The notes under the pieces: model-generated
Database searches by the model: none
The model's input: the letters and a program-made list of their open reading frames with translations, nothing else
What the model was told of the DNA's origin: nothing
Shown here: piece after piece, positions 27,971 to 38,453 of the stretch
How the letters are laid out: each line of letters starts with the position of its first letter
Numbering within the stretch: the stretch's first letter is position 1
Made by a program: the position numbers and the translations under genes
From: Nitrospina sp.
GTDB lineage: Bacteria > Nitrospinota > Nitrospinia > Nitrospinales > VA-1
NCBI GenBank assembly: GCA_018673915.1
Contig: JABHBK010000058.1
Span: forward strand, 1 to 64,000
Reading direction: 5' to 3'
Length of the DNA stretch: 64,000 nucleotides

Positions 27971-30355
27971 ATGAAACCATCAATTTCTCTCACCGACTCC
28001 CGGTCAGAACAAAAATATTTCAGATATTTTTTATGCCTGATAATCCTTTGGGTATGGGGTAGCAATGCCATTTGGATGATGTTAGATAATCGCCCTCCCG
28101 CCTGGGATCAGGGGGGCCATTTGCGCTACACATTTCATTATTGGCAAGCCTTGACTTCCGGCTCGGAGAACTGGTGGATTGACTTACTAAATGTTGAGCC
28201 CTTTTATCCGCCTTTTTTTCATTTATCCTTAATTCCCTTTTCTATATTATTTGGTTTTACTCTAGACACCGCCATTATAGCTAATTCATTCTACCTGACC
28301 GTTTCCATCCTCTCTACCTATGGCATTGGAAAACATCTTTACAACCGCCGTGTCGGGCTGATTGCCAGCTTCCTAATATCTTGCTACCCCTATATTGTCA
28401 ACATGTCGCGGGAATATCTAATTAGTACCATGCTGACTACTGCAGTCGCTCTAACTTATTATTTATTCCTCAAATCTAAAAATTTTGAGGACAGGACCTT
28501 TTCAATACTCTTTAGCTTAGTCTATGCTTGCGGCTTGATGATTAAATGGACTTTTTTAGTCTACACATTGCCGGTCGTTCTTGCTGGCTTATTTAGCGGG
28601 ACTCTTTCTACCCAAAAAAGAATTGCACAATGCGCATATTATATGGGCCTGGTTTTTAGTTTGCTGGTTCTTCCTTTCTTTATTTTCATCTCAGGAAAAA
28701 TCAGCGGACTTTTTCTTTTGGTGGAATTTGTTTTAATCGGACTATTAGTTAAAAAATATTCAGCGGACCTTCTTTCCCCACAAAAACTGTTAAACCTGGT
28801 TGCCCTGACTTGCATAGCAGTGCTGGTCTGTTTCCCATGGTATGCCCACAATCTAATAAATGTTTCTATAGGAATGTCCAAATTCGGATTCCCAACCGAA
28901 GTACTTAAAGGACACATGGATTGGGATCTTCCTATTTGGGGATTTTATATAGAAATGGCTGAACGGCAAATGGGAATGCCTTTATTAATACTTTTTATAT
29001 TTTCTCTTATTTTTTTTCTAATAAATAAAAATGGTACTAACCGAATCGTTTTAACGTGGGCAATATTACCGATCATTTTATTTACCTTTATAAACAATAA
29101 AGGTGCCCGATACACTATGCCTGCCCTGCCAGCCATGGCACTTATTTCTTCATTAGCCTTAACTCAAATTCAGAGCCTCCCTTGGCGCAAAGTTTTTTTT
29201 GCCTTTACGGGAATCTTGGGATTGGCAACAGCATTAAACGCGGGCTTCAACACTGGAAGTATTCCTTTGCCTTTCTTAGGAGGCCAGTTATTTGGTTCTA
29301 AAAACCCGCCTATTACCCAAACCTGGCCCATAGATCGAATTCTTGATGATATTATTATTGAGGCTGACCCAAGTCCTGGCGAATTCCTGACCGTCCGCAC
29401 CCTGACCAACCACATGTTTTTCCAAAGAGGGGGTTTTCGCGACACCGCTGAAATTCGCGGACTACCTATAGTAATGAAAAGTGTGAAAAGAAATGTTGGA
29501 GAGATGACAGACTTTTTTATCACGAAAACCGGGGATTTTGGGGAACACGCATTTAGAGATATAAACCCCAAGTTAACCCGATTGTTGGAGAATCCAGCTC
29601 TCCTAAAAACCTTCACGACCTTTAAAACCTACCCTCTTCCAGATGGATCAAAAGGTTTAGTTTTGAAAAAAAATATTCAACCCGCTACATATCTCCATGG
29701 AGTAGACAACCTTGAGGCAATTGGCAAACGATTTTTAACGGCCTTTTCCCAATACCCTATCTACGGAATCAAAGATGCGGCTAATTTAGAAATATCCATC
29801 ATTCCCTCAGAAAACCCCAGTGACATTTTCTTGGGTCGCTACAAGCAAATAAAAATCAAAGCAGATTCCGTGGTTAGTAATAAAATTAGACTTTATGACT
29901 TTGAGCTGATCTTTGAGGATATTCAAATCAATATTTATGATCTGTTGCTTAATAACAAGCTAATCCTGTTCGATCTTGAAAGGATAACCCCTAAATGGAC
30001 ACTGAACTTTGATTCCCTTGAACAAGATGCTTATAAAGCCATGAAGAAAAGAGGTAAAGTTAATATTGAAGGTTTTGACAACCGTATTTTACTTCATGCC
30101 AGCTACACCCTTCCTCAAGGGAAAACCGTGGAAGGATCAGCCCAAATTAAGCTGCTGTTTTCTCCCGGGGAAAGTATTAAACCCACGGTCGAGTTTATTA
30201 AATTGGGTCCTTTCGATATACCTTCAATTTTATTTCGAAGGATCACTGACAAAAAAATTATTTTAACATCTACACACGGGTGGCCACTGGAAACTAATAT
30301 CCAATCAATCCGGATTCACCCGCGCAAACTAGAAATCAACCCAACCATAAACTGA
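27971..30355 (+). CDS. PMT-family membrane glycosyltransferase-like protein
   Basis: DNRPPAWDQGGHLRYTFHYWQAL, multiple TMs, about 300 aa extracytoplasmic C-terminus. Confidence 0.75.
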   Translation: MKPSISLTDSRSEQKYFRYFLCLIILWVWGSNAIWMMLDNRPPAWDQGGHLRYTFHYWQALTSGSENWWIDLLNVEPFYPPFFHLSLIPFSILFGFTLDTAIIANSFYLTVSILSTYGIGKHLYNRRVGLIASFLISCYPYIVNMSREYLISTMLTTAVALTYYLFLKSKNFEDRTFSILFSLVYACGLMIKWTFLVYTLPVVLAGLFSGTLSTQKRIAQCAYYMGLVFSLLVLPFFIFISGKISGLFLLVEFVLIGLLVKKYSADLLSPQKLLNLVALTCIAVLVCFPWYAHNLINVSIGMSKFGFPTEVLKGHMDWDLPIWGFYIEMAERQMGMPLLILFIFSLIFFLINKNGTNRIVLTWAILPIILFTFINNKGARYTMPALPAMALISSLALTQIQSLPWRKVFFAFTGILGLATALNAGFNTGSIPLPFLGGQLFGSKNPPITQTWPIDRILDDIIIEADPSPGEFLTVRTLTNHMFFQRGGFRDTAEIRGLPIVMKSVKRNVGEMTDFFITKTGDFGEHAFRDINPKLTRLLENPALLKTFTTFKTYPLPDGSKGLVLKKNIQPATYLHGVDNLEAIGKRFLTAFSQYPIYGIKDAANLEISIIPSENPSDIFLGRYKQIKIKADSVVSNKIRLYDFELIFEDIQINIYDLLLNNKLILFDLERITPKWTLNFDSLEQDAYKAMKKRGKVNIEGFDNRILLHASYTLPQGKTVEGSAQIKLLFSPGESIKPTVEFIKLGPFDIPSILFRRITDKKIILTSTHGWPLETNIQSIRIHPRKLEINPTIN

Positions 30356-30361
30356 TTTACT

Positions 30362-31495
30362 GTGAAAATTTGCCTACTCTGCTTTGATATTTCCAATAAC
30401 TCCTTTGGGAGAACCGCTTTACTTGCCAGCGCACTCGCAACTCGGCATGACGTAGAAATTATCGGCACCTCAAGGAACGGGGATATCTGGTACCCAATGC
30501 GCAACATCGATATTCCTGTCCGAATATATTCTTGGAAACGTTATCCAGCTTTTTTCTCTACAATTTTTAAAATGGTCCGGGAAATGGACGCAGATATTTT
30601 TATCGCCTGTAAATTGCGTCCCACTAGTTTCGGTATCGCTTTATTAAAAAAATGGTTCACAGGAAAACCCGTTATGGTAGATATCGAGGACTGGGAACTG
30701 GGGTTCTATTATCACTCTGGATTCTGGGGGCGTGTTGGTCGCTTTTTGAATTTTTCCAATCCAAATGGTTTACCCTACACATGGCTCATGGAAAAGCTTA
30801 TTGGCTTTGCAGATTCCATCATAGTTAGTAACAAGTTTTTGCAAAATCGTTTCACAGGGTGCTTAATTCCTCATTGCCGGGATACTACAATATTGGATCC
30901 TGATCTTTTTAATGACCAGGAAATTAAACAATCGCTCGGGCTGGAAGGAAATCGAGTAATCATGTTTTTAGGTACCCCTCGGCCTCACAAGGGCATTGAC
31001 GACCTGATCCAGGCGGTTGAGAGCTTGGATTACCCGGATGTTCGACTTGTCTTTATTGGTGCCGAACCCTCTTTCCAATCGCGCCAGGGTAATTCATTTT
31101 TAAACAAAAAAAAGGTAGTGGTACTTCCTAAAATCCCCTTTGACGAGCTTCCCAAACATCTCTCGGCCGCGGATATCCTGGTTGTTCCTCAAAGAGACAC
31201 AACGGATACTCAGGGGCAAATCCCGGCAAAATTATTCGATGCCATGGCAATGGCAATACCCGTAATCACTACCCATGTCTCAGATATTCCAGAAGTACTC
31301 GGAGGAAATGGTTACCTTGTTCAACCCGGGAAACCTGAAGAACTTACTCGTACTCTTAAGTATGTTCTCGACCACCCTGAAGAAGCCAAAGAAAAAGGCC
31401 TTCGGGCAAGACAACGGTGTGTAGACCTCTACGACATTAAAGTCATGGAGACAAAATTACAAAGCTTAATCGAAAAATTAGTTGATCCTGCATAA
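30362..31495 (+). CDS. Glycosyltransferase family 4
   Basis: VIMFLGTPRPHKGIDDLIQAVE...ADILVVPQR...AKLFDAMAMAIPVITT. Confidence 0.88.
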   Translation: MKICLLCFDISNNSFGRTALLASALATRHDVEIIGTSRNGDIWYPMRNIDIPVRIYSWKRYPAFFSTIFKMVREMDADIFIACKLRPTSFGIALLKKWFTGKPVMVDIEDWELGFYYHSGFWGRVGRFLNFSNPNGLPYTWLMEKLIGFADSIIVSNKFLQNRFTGCLIPHCRDTTILDPDLFNDQEIKQSLGLEGNRVIMFLGTPRPHKGIDDLIQAVESLDYPDVRLVFIGAEPSFQSRQGNSFLNKKKVVVLPKIPFDELPKHLSAADILVVPQRDTTDTQGQIPAKLFDAMAMAIPVITTHVSDIPEVLGGNGYLVQPGKPEELTRTLKYVLDHPEEAKEKGLRARQRCVDLYDIKVMETKLQSLIEKLVDPA

Positions 31496-31634
31496 TGGGA
31501 ATAGACATTTCCATTCCTTAAAATCCGTTTTGTTAGGATTTTACGCATGATTTAATATAGTTTATAATTAATATATACCGTTGGCCCATTTGCTGATTTT
31601 AGCTTCGCTTTTCTGAAAGGAGTTCTAACGGATT

Positions 31635-32696
31635 TTGCTAAGTTTCCCTCGTGATAAATTACCCAAAAACCCAAAGATTCTTATAATCAAATTACGCTCC
31701 ATTGGGGACGTGGTTTACAATACGGCGGTTTATACCCCTTTGAAAAGAAGTTTTCCTGATTGCCATTTAACCGTACTGGTTGAAAATTTTTCCATAGATT
31801 TGGTTCGCCATCATCCGGACGTTGACCAGGTTTTATGTTTTGATAAAAATTCCGGGTTACGGCAACTAGATTTTTATTTCCGACTTTTTGCCAACCGATA
31901 TGATGTGGTGATTGATATGCATGAGGGGACACGGGGAGCCGTCATGTGCTTTGTCACTCAGGCTCCCTACCGCGTTGGGCACAAATTTGCGAAACGGTCT
32001 TTCCTGTATAATGTGAAACTTGAATTTGGAGATCTCAACCCCAAGCATCCCATCGATTATCAAGTGGCCTTGATAAAAAAAATGGGCGTTGAATTTGATG
32101 AAATTTCTCCTTCCATTCACATTTCAGATTCGTCAAAATCTAAAGCTGACGAATTATTGCATGCAGAAAAAATAGACCGTCCGGATCCGTTCTGCATTTT
32201 GCATCCTGGAGCGAAGACTTATGACCGCTGGGAAGCTGAAAAATTTGCGGAACTCGCTGACGCGATTTATTCTCAGTATCAAATGAAAACATTATTTACC
32301 TGCGGTCCAGGACAAAAATTCCTGGTCGATGAAATAATTCCAAAAATAAAGAAAGCCCCTTACGCTTTTCTCAGCACAAATCTGCAAGAGCTTGGAGCCA
32401 TTACACAAAGAGCCCAATTTGTGGTATGCCATGATGGGGGTTATATGCATTTCGCCTCAGCTCTTGGAGCCCCGGTAGTAGGCATGTTTGGATGGACGAA
32501 CCCCAGGATTTGGCACCCTCCCGGTAACAACACAACTATTGTTTCAAAGGAAATTGAGTGTCGGCCTTGCAACTTAAAAACCAGAAAGGAAGAATGCTGG
32601 AATGGTCGGCCCGAATGCAAAAGCCTCATCATGGTGGAGGATATTATTTCTGCGATTTCCAAAGTATATCCCGTGTCCACAAATACTGCGGGCTGA
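31635..32696 (+). CDS. Glycosyltransferase family 9 (heptosyltransferase-like)
   Basis: PKILIIKLRSIGDVVYNTAVYTPLKRSFPDCHLTVLV...CILHPGAK...VCHDGGYMHFASALGAPVVGMFG. Confidence 0.9.
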   Translation: MLSFPRDKLPKNPKILIIKLRSIGDVVYNTAVYTPLKRSFPDCHLTVLVENFSIDLVRHHPDVDQVLCFDKNSGLRQLDFYFRLFANRYDVVIDMHEGTRGAVMCFVTQAPYRVGHKFAKRSFLYNVKLEFGDLNPKHPIDYQVALIKKMGVEFDEISPSIHISDSSKSKADELLHAEKIDRPDPFCILHPGAKTYDRWEAEKFAELADAIYSQYQMKTLFTCGPGQKFLVDEIIPKIKKAPYAFLSTNLQELGAITQRAQFVVCHDGGYMHFASALGAPVVGMFGWTNPRIWHPPGNNTTIVSKEIECRPCNLKTRKEECWNGRPECKSLIMVEDIISAISKVYPVSTNTAG

Positions 32697-32838
32697 AAAT
32701 TGCTATTTGCTCTTTTTGTACCTGCCCAATAGCTTATTCCATATGAAACTTTGCTAACCATCGACACGCAAAGACCAGTATGCTAAATTACAAAAAGTTC
32801 TGTTCAACAGATAATCACTCTACCTTCGAGTTCCTTTT

Positions 32839-33960
32839 TTGAAACCGCTTCACATACTTCACGCTGAATCTGCTACCGGTTGGGGTGGACAGGAAATCAG
32901 AGTCTTTCAAGAGTGCCAGCTATTGCTGGAACGTGGACTCCGTGTTTCCATTGTTTGCCGTCCTGATAGTCCCCTTGGGGAAAGATGTCTCCGTTTCAAC
33001 CCAGCTAATTTTACCTATTTTCCATTAGAGATGAGGCGGCCCTTTAGTTTGCCAACTCTGATTTCCCTGGCAAAGATCATCAGAGGTGCCAAGCCGGATA
33101 TTCTTCACTCACACAGTTCTATCGATAGTTGGCTAATCGCCATCACGGGACAGTTTTTAGGTGTTCCCATTGTTCGAAGCCGACATGTTAAAATTCCAAT
33201 ACGAAACCATATTTTTAACCGATGGCTATATGCTAAAGCTCCCCGCAGGATTCTCACAAGTGGTCAGGGAATTGCTCAAATGGTCGCAGAGCAAGCAAGA
33301 ATCCCACTGGATAAAATAAAATCCATTCCTGCAGGCGTTGACTTTCGAAGATTTGACCTTAAAATTAGCGGAGAGAAAATAAGAAAAGAGCTAGGAGTAG
33401 AACCTCATCAACCATTAATTGGGAAAATTGCTGTAATTCGCGGCTGGAAAGGCTACGACTATTTTGTAGATTCCGCCCCGCTTGTCTTAAAAAATTTTCC
33501 AGAAGCTCGATTTGTTATCGTTGGTGACGGACCTGGTTATCAATCCATTTGCTCAAGAGTGAAAAAACATGGTTTAGAAAAATCTATTTTTGTGTTGGGT
33601 CACCGTGAAGATATTCCAGAGATCATGGCAGCACTGGATATCCATTGTGTCGCATCCTTTGCAGTAGAAGGCACGACCCAGGTCATTCCTCAGGCCTTTG
33701 CCATGAGAACTCCTGTTGTGTCTACGCGCATGGACTCTATCCTGCCTATTCTTGGAAATGGAGAACGAGGTATTTTGGTCGACCTTAAAAGCTCACAGGA
33801 TATAGCCAATGGAATAACTCAGCTTTTAAATAATCCAGAATTAGCCGAAGCTATGGTCGAAAAAGCGTACACATTTTGTAAAAAAGAGTTGAGTGCTGAT
33901 AAAATGATGGACCAAACAATTGCCGTTTATCAAGATGTCTTGAACGAGTCTTGCTCTTAG
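32839..33960 (+). CDS. Glycosyltransferase family 4
   Basis: GWGGQEIRVFQECQLL...DILHSHSSID...IAVIRGWKGYDYFVDSAPLVL. Confidence 0.9.
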   Translation: MKPLHILHAESATGWGGQEIRVFQECQLLLERGLRVSIVCRPDSPLGERCLRFNPANFTYFPLEMRRPFSLPTLISLAKIIRGAKPDILHSHSSIDSWLIAITGQFLGVPIVRSRHVKIPIRNHIFNRWLYAKAPRRILTSGQGIAQMVAEQARIPLDKIKSIPAGVDFRRFDLKISGEKIRKELGVEPHQPLIGKIAVIRGWKGYDYFVDSAPLVLKNFPEARFVIVGDGPGYQSICSRVKKHGLEKSIFVLGHREDIPEIMAALDIHCVASFAVEGTTQVIPQAFAMRTPVVSTRMDSILPILGNGERGILVDLKSSQDIANGITQLLNNPELAEAMVEKAYTFCKKELSADKMMDQTIAVYQDVLNESCS

Positions 33961-33981
33961 TCCCTTCAATTTTTTTTCGTC

Positions 33982-35136
33982 ATGAAAATAGCTATCATCC
34001 GGCAAAAATTTGTTCTTTATGGTGGTGCCGAGCAGTTTGTGCAAGGCTATATCCACCAGCTAGCTGAGGCCGGGCACGACATTCATATTTTTGCCAATCA
34101 GTGGGCTCCCGCCAATCACCCTAATATTCATATTCACCATATTCCCACCTATAAATTTAACTCTTTCATAAGGACCCTTTCATTTGCATGGTTCTCAGCA
34201 AAGGCGGTAGAAAGCGAATCTTTTGACATTATCCAGAGCCATGAAAAAACATGGAAGCAGGATGTATATCGTGTTGGAGATGGATGCCATAAAGAGTGGC
34301 TGGAACAAAGAAAACGTTTTTTACCAGCATTGAAGGGATTTTTCCTCACCTTCAACCCCTTTCACCAACTCATTCTAAAGCTGGAAAGGAATATGTTCGA
34401 ATCAGGCCAGTGTCGAAAATTTATCGCCATTTCCCAAATGGTCAAGGAAGACATTCTCAAGCACTATCACTGCCCTCCTGAAAATATTTCGGTAGTCTAT
34501 AACGGTGTCGATCTGGAACGTTTTAATTCTGAAAACAAAGTATCGTACCGGGAAACTATTAGAAAAGAACTGGGAGTTCCAGAAAATTCCACTCTTATAT
34601 TATTTGTGGGTTCTGGCTTTGAAAGGAAAGGACTGAAGTACCTGCTGCAGGCAACACAATTTTTGCGCCAAGAAGATTGGCGACTTTTAATAATGGGAAA
34701 AGGAAAATGGAACAAATATCTTCAATTCGCCCCTGAAAACCTCAGAGGTCAAATTATATATAAAGAACCGGTTCCTGAAATTGAAAAGTATTATTCTGCG
34801 GCCGATATTTTCGCTCTGCCTTCCATTTATGAACCCTTTGGGAACGCCAATCTGGAAGCTTTAGCAACAGGACTTCCTGTCATCACCACCCGCCATTGCG
34901 GCGCGGCCAATATCATTCAGCATAAATTAAGTGGCATGATTGTAGAAAATCCAGAGTCTCCCAAAGAGATCGCCGATAATATCAATAGCCTTTTTGACCC
35001 GGCCCTGCGCCAGACCCTAAGCCAAAATGCACGATCACTGGCTGAGAAGTTTTCCCTGGAAACCAATACCCTTGCAATGCTGAAAATTTATCAGGATATA
35101 ATTTCCACTCAAGAAAACAAATCTAACGAATCATAA
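33982..35136 (+). CDS. Glycosyltransferase family 4 (WaaG-like)
   Basis: MKIAIIRQKFVLYGGAEQFVQGYI...ILFVGSGFERKGLKYLLQA...PSIYEPFGNANLEALATGLPVITT. Confidence 0.9.
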   Translation: MKIAIIRQKFVLYGGAEQFVQGYIHQLAEAGHDIHIFANQWAPANHPNIHIHHIPTYKFNSFIRTLSFAWFSAKAVESESFDIIQSHEKTWKQDVYRVGDGCHKEWLEQRKRFLPALKGFFLTFNPFHQLILKLERNMFESGQCRKFIAISQMVKEDILKHYHCPPENISVVYNGVDLERFNSENKVSYRETIRKELGVPENSTLILFVGSGFERKGLKYLLQATQFLRQEDWRLLIMGKGKWNKYLQFAPENLRGQIIYKEPVPEIEKYYSAADIFALPSIYEPFGNANLEALATGLPVITTRHCGAANIIQHKLSGMIVENPESPKEIADNINSLFDPALRQTLSQNARSLAEKFSLETNTLAMLKIYQDIISTQENKSNES

Positions 35137-35143
35137 TTTTTTT

Positions 35144-35356
35144 TCAAGCTGAAAGAGACGTAATCCGCACATGAGCATAATCCATATCCAATTTTTTCTT
35201 CACCCAATTGGGAACCTGCTTGGTACCACTTGAGTTGAGAGTTTTATTTGCTTCATGAGTATAAAACGCATTCCAATACTTCGTGCTCAATTCCTGTTCT
35301 GAAATAATCTTTTTAACTTTACCTTGCGGGTTTAATACCTTCACATCGTAAAACAT
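35144..35356 (-). CDS. Small conserved-looking hypothetical protein (70 aa)
   Basis: Intact ORF with AGGAG 8 nt upstream of ATG; composition plausible; function unknown. Confidence 0.6.
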   Translation of the reverse strand: MFYDVKVLNPQGKVKKIISEQELSTKYWNAFYTHEANKTLNSSGTKQVPNWVKKKLDMDYAHVRITSLSA

Positions 35357-35368
35357 GGCTTGCTCTCC

Positions 35369-35398
35369 TAAAAGGTCGATAATTGTACTGACCTTTTA
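35369..35398 (-). promoter_or_regulatory. 9-bp perfect inverted repeat TAAAAGGTC-N12-GACCTTTTA abutting the SD of the 70-aa gene
   Basis: Arms 35369-35377 and 35390-35398; SD AGGAG at 35365-35369 overlaps one arm base. Confidence 0.5.
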
Positions 35399-35657
35399 AA
35401 TTGCAAACCCCTTGCCAAAATTCTCCGATTCAGGGAAAAAGATATAAACAACTAAATAACAGTGTGTTGGCTAAAGATTGCTAGAGGGGAGGAAGTGTTA
35501 CGCATGCCAAAAAATTTTAACACACGCAACATCACCTGCATAAATCGCTGTACATACTCTCAATAAAACAGCTGGAGGAAAACTCGTACCACAAAGAGTA
35601 GTTTGTACCTTCGTCGCTAAATAACTCAAGGTATTCTATAACTATGAGCCTGCTTTA

Positions 35658-35888
35658 TTAGCTTTTAGAATGCGTGCCATCACAAAAAGGAGATTTCCCC
35701 GTACGTCCGCAGTCACAAATCACATACCGGCGGGCTTCCTCAATAGTGAATTCTTTAGGGGATTTGCCAGTACTTTTGGAGCTATGCGAACCATCACAAT
35801 AAGGTTTTTTCTCAGATTCTCCACAGGTGCAAAAAACCTTTTTCCCCGGGGTTTCATCTGAAAAAATTGGACTGTTTTCGTAAGCCAT
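35658..35888 (-). CDS. Double CDGSH iron-sulfur domain protein
   Basis: CTCGESEKKPYCDGSHSS and CDCGRTGKSPFCDGTHSK motifs. Confidence 0.93.
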   Translation of the reverse strand: MAYENSPIFSDETPGKKVFCTCGESEKKPYCDGSHSSKSTGKSPKEFTIEEARRYVICDCGRTGKSPFCDGTHSKS

Positions 35889-36003
35889 GAATAATCCTTA
35901 AATTAAAGTTGTTAAAAAATGAACGGTCGCAAATTTTTAAGGTATTGTCAATGAGATTTCATTTTAGAAGTATTTTTCAACTTTCCCATTATAAAATATT
36001 CTT

Positions 36004-37383
36004 ATGCTAATACTGATAACAGGAGCTACAGGTTTGGTTGGAAAAACCCTTCTTCCCCTACTAAAAGCCAATGGGAATGAAATCGTTATCTTGACCAGAA
36101 ATCCGGAAACAGCCGGAGTGCGATTGCCCATTGACTGCCAAATAATTCATTGGAATCCACTTTCCCACACCCCCGATTTACCCGAAAATATTGATGCGGT
36201 CATTCATTTATGCGGGGAAGGAATAGCTGATGGGCGTTGGACACGGAAGCGTAAACAGGAAATCTATGATTCCAGGGTTCTTTCCACTCGCAATTTACTC
36301 AATTTATTTAGCAATTATAAATCCCCTCCCAAAGTATTTATTTCTGCATCTGCAATCGGCTACTACAAAAACTCCAGTCAATCCGCCTTGGATGAAACCT
36401 CTCCGCCGGATGATGGTTTTCTTGCAAAAGTTTGTAAAGATTGGGAGGCAGAAACTTTTAAAGCGGATGCGTTAGGCATGCGAACTCTGGCTTTGCGCTT
36501 AGGAGTAATTCTCGGCCATGACGGAGGTGTCATGGCTAAAATGCTTCCTCCGTTTCGAATGGGGTTAGGAGGTCCTTTAGGAAATGGAGAACAATGGATG
36601 AGCTGGATTCATGTCCGGGATGTAGCAGGACTTATCATCACTGCATTGGAAAACCCTGCTTATCAAGGACCCATTAACGCCGTGAGCCCTTACCCAGTAA
36701 CCAACAAAGAGTTCACCAATGTCTTGGCAAAAATAATTAAACTCCCTGCATTTTTCACCATTCCGGCTTTAATGCTGAAATTACTTTTCGGAGAAATGTC
36801 ATGCTTGCTATTGGCCAGCCAGAATGTTTCATCTCGAAAAGCAATCGGCCTGGGTTACAAGTTTGTGTATCCAAAATTAAAAACGGCTCTAAAGGTCATT
36901 TGTGATCAGGTTGGTCACAAACTCATCACCGAGCAATGGGTGCCACAACCTATAGATCAAGTCTTCGAGTTTTTTTCCAATGCAAAAAATTTGGAAACCC
37001 TCACTCCAGACTTCCTTCATTTCAAAATTGTGAAGACCTCTCATACCAAAATTCAGGAAGGAACTATTCTCGACTACCAGCTAAGACTGCACGGCATTCC
37101 CGTGAAGTGGCAGTCCAAAATTACTGGTTGGATTCCCGGCCAACGGTTTTCAGACCAGCAAACCCGGGGACCCTACACTTTTTGGCATCATACTCATGAA
37201 TTTTACGAGGCGAGAGGTGGCACCGTTATACGCGATAACGTGGTTTACAAATTCCCAGGATGGGTTCCCGGAGATATTCTGGGCCATAATTTTATAAATA
37301 AAGATTTGGAAAAAATATTTATGTTTAGAAGGGAGCAAATTAAAAAACTATTTCCCCCAAACCCTAAATCCACCCACGAATAA
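36004..37383 (+). CDS. TIGR01777-type SDR epimerase fused to C-terminal SRPBCC domain
   Basis: MLILITGATGLVGKTLLPLLKANG...ISASAIGYY...WMSWIHVRDVAGLI; C-terminal EQWVPQPIDQVFEFFSNAKNLETLTPDFLHF. Confidence 0.9.
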   Translation: MLILITGATGLVGKTLLPLLKANGNEIVILTRNPETAGVRLPIDCQIIHWNPLSHTPDLPENIDAVIHLCGEGIADGRWTRKRKQEIYDSRVLSTRNLLNLFSNYKSPPKVFISASAIGYYKNSSQSALDETSPPDDGFLAKVCKDWEAETFKADALGMRTLALRLGVILGHDGGVMAKMLPPFRMGLGGPLGNGEQWMSWIHVRDVAGLIITALENPAYQGPINAVSPYPVTNKEFTNVLAKIIKLPAFFTIPALMLKLLFGEMSCLLLASQNVSSRKAIGLGYKFVYPKLKTALKVICDQVGHKLITEQWVPQPIDQVFEFFSNAKNLETLTPDFLHFKIVKTSHTKIQEGTILDYQLRLHGIPVKWQSKITGWIPGQRFSDQQTRGPYTFWHHTHEFYEARGGTVIRDNVVYKFPGWVPGDILGHNFINKDLEKIFMFRREQIKKLFPPNPKSTHE

Positions 37384-38401
37384 GTTTCCAGTAAAAACTG
37401 AGCAATGGACTTAATACATAGTCCATCAACGGGTTGCTCATGCCACTTACGGCAATCGTTCCACGATATAAACGAGATATTTCTTTATCGTCCACTTTTC
37501 GAAAAGATTTTATTTGCCTGCGTTTTCGGGATATCCGTAAAAATTGGCCTAGAATTTCAAAATAACTTTTCATCTTGAGCCCGAACCAACCGTGTATCAG
37601 GGCGTGGACGATCTGCGCCAGCTCGACAACAACCAAGGCTGGAAAAATAAGGATCAGGGTTTTGCACTCCAAATTTTTGAAAAGAATATGAAGGCGATTT
37701 TTTTCAGACCGATAAAACTTGTGCACACCTTTATTAAAATTATAGTGGTGGTAGCAAACCGAATTGGGTGTCACCATCAACTTCCACCCTCCCAATCTTA
37801 TTTTCCAAGACAAATCATGGTCCTCATGATAAAGAAACAAATCCTCATCGAACCCGCCTACCTGCTCATACACCTCTCGGGGGAACATGAATATCCCTCC
37901 ACATGCGGTTTCCGTATAAGGCAAATCATCCTTATCCTGCTGATCTACAAGGTTTGGACATGCTATTCCCGTATAATTTATTAATACGCCGAATGAGTTG
38001 ATCACTGCTGAATCATTCAAGGAGGGATTTTGCTTGTCAGGATGATAAAGTATTTTTGGAATCGCCGCCCCGATGTGCGAATCAGACTCCAGCAAATCCA
38101 CCAACTGCCTAACACAATCGGGTGCCATTTCCAGATCATTGTTCAAAAATAAAAAGTAGTGGCCTTCGGCTTTTTTCAACACCCGGTTAACGGCTGAACC
38201 GAACCCCAGGTTTTCGCCATTTTCTAACAAACGCACGGAAGGATATAGTTCCCTCACCATCGCTTGCGACCCATCCTCCGAGCCATTATCGCTGACCCAG
38301 GTTTCCAGGTTTTCATAATCCTGTTTTAATAGGGATTGAAGACAGCCGGATAGAACATCCTTGCCATTCCAGTTCACAACAATTGCGGAAACTTTTTTCA
38401 T
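37364..38401 (-). CDS. Glycosyltransferase family 2 (rhamnosyltransferase-like)
   Basis: KVSAIVVNWNGKDVLSGCLQSLLKQDYENLETWVSDNGSEDGS...FLNNDLEM. Confidence 0.92.
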   Translation of the reverse strand: MKKVSAIVVNWNGKDVLSGCLQSLLKQDYENLETWVSDNGSEDGSQAMVRELYPSVRLLENGENLGFGSAVNRVLKKAEGHYFLFLNNDLEMAPDCVRQLVDLLESDSHIGAAIPKILYHPDKQNPSLNDSAVINSFGVLINYTGIACPNLVDQQDKDDLPYTETACGGIFMFPREVYEQVGGFDEDLFLYHEDHDLSWKIRLGGWKLMVTPNSVCYHHYNFNKGVHKFYRSEKNRLHILFKNLECKTLILIFPALVVVELAQIVHALIHGWFGLKMKSYFEILGQFLRISRKRRQIKSFRKVDDKEISRLYRGTIAVSGMSNPLMDYVLSPLLSFYWKLIRGWI

Positions 38402-38453
38402 CGAGGATTTTAAAAAAATATTTGAGGGGGGTATCTTTTATTGAGATTCCACT

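Noticed and set aside
31519-31543. Inverted repeat TAAAATCC-N9-GGATTTTA downstream of a GT4 gene
   Set aside because: AT-rich 8-bp arms, no following T-tract; too weak to call a terminator or operator.
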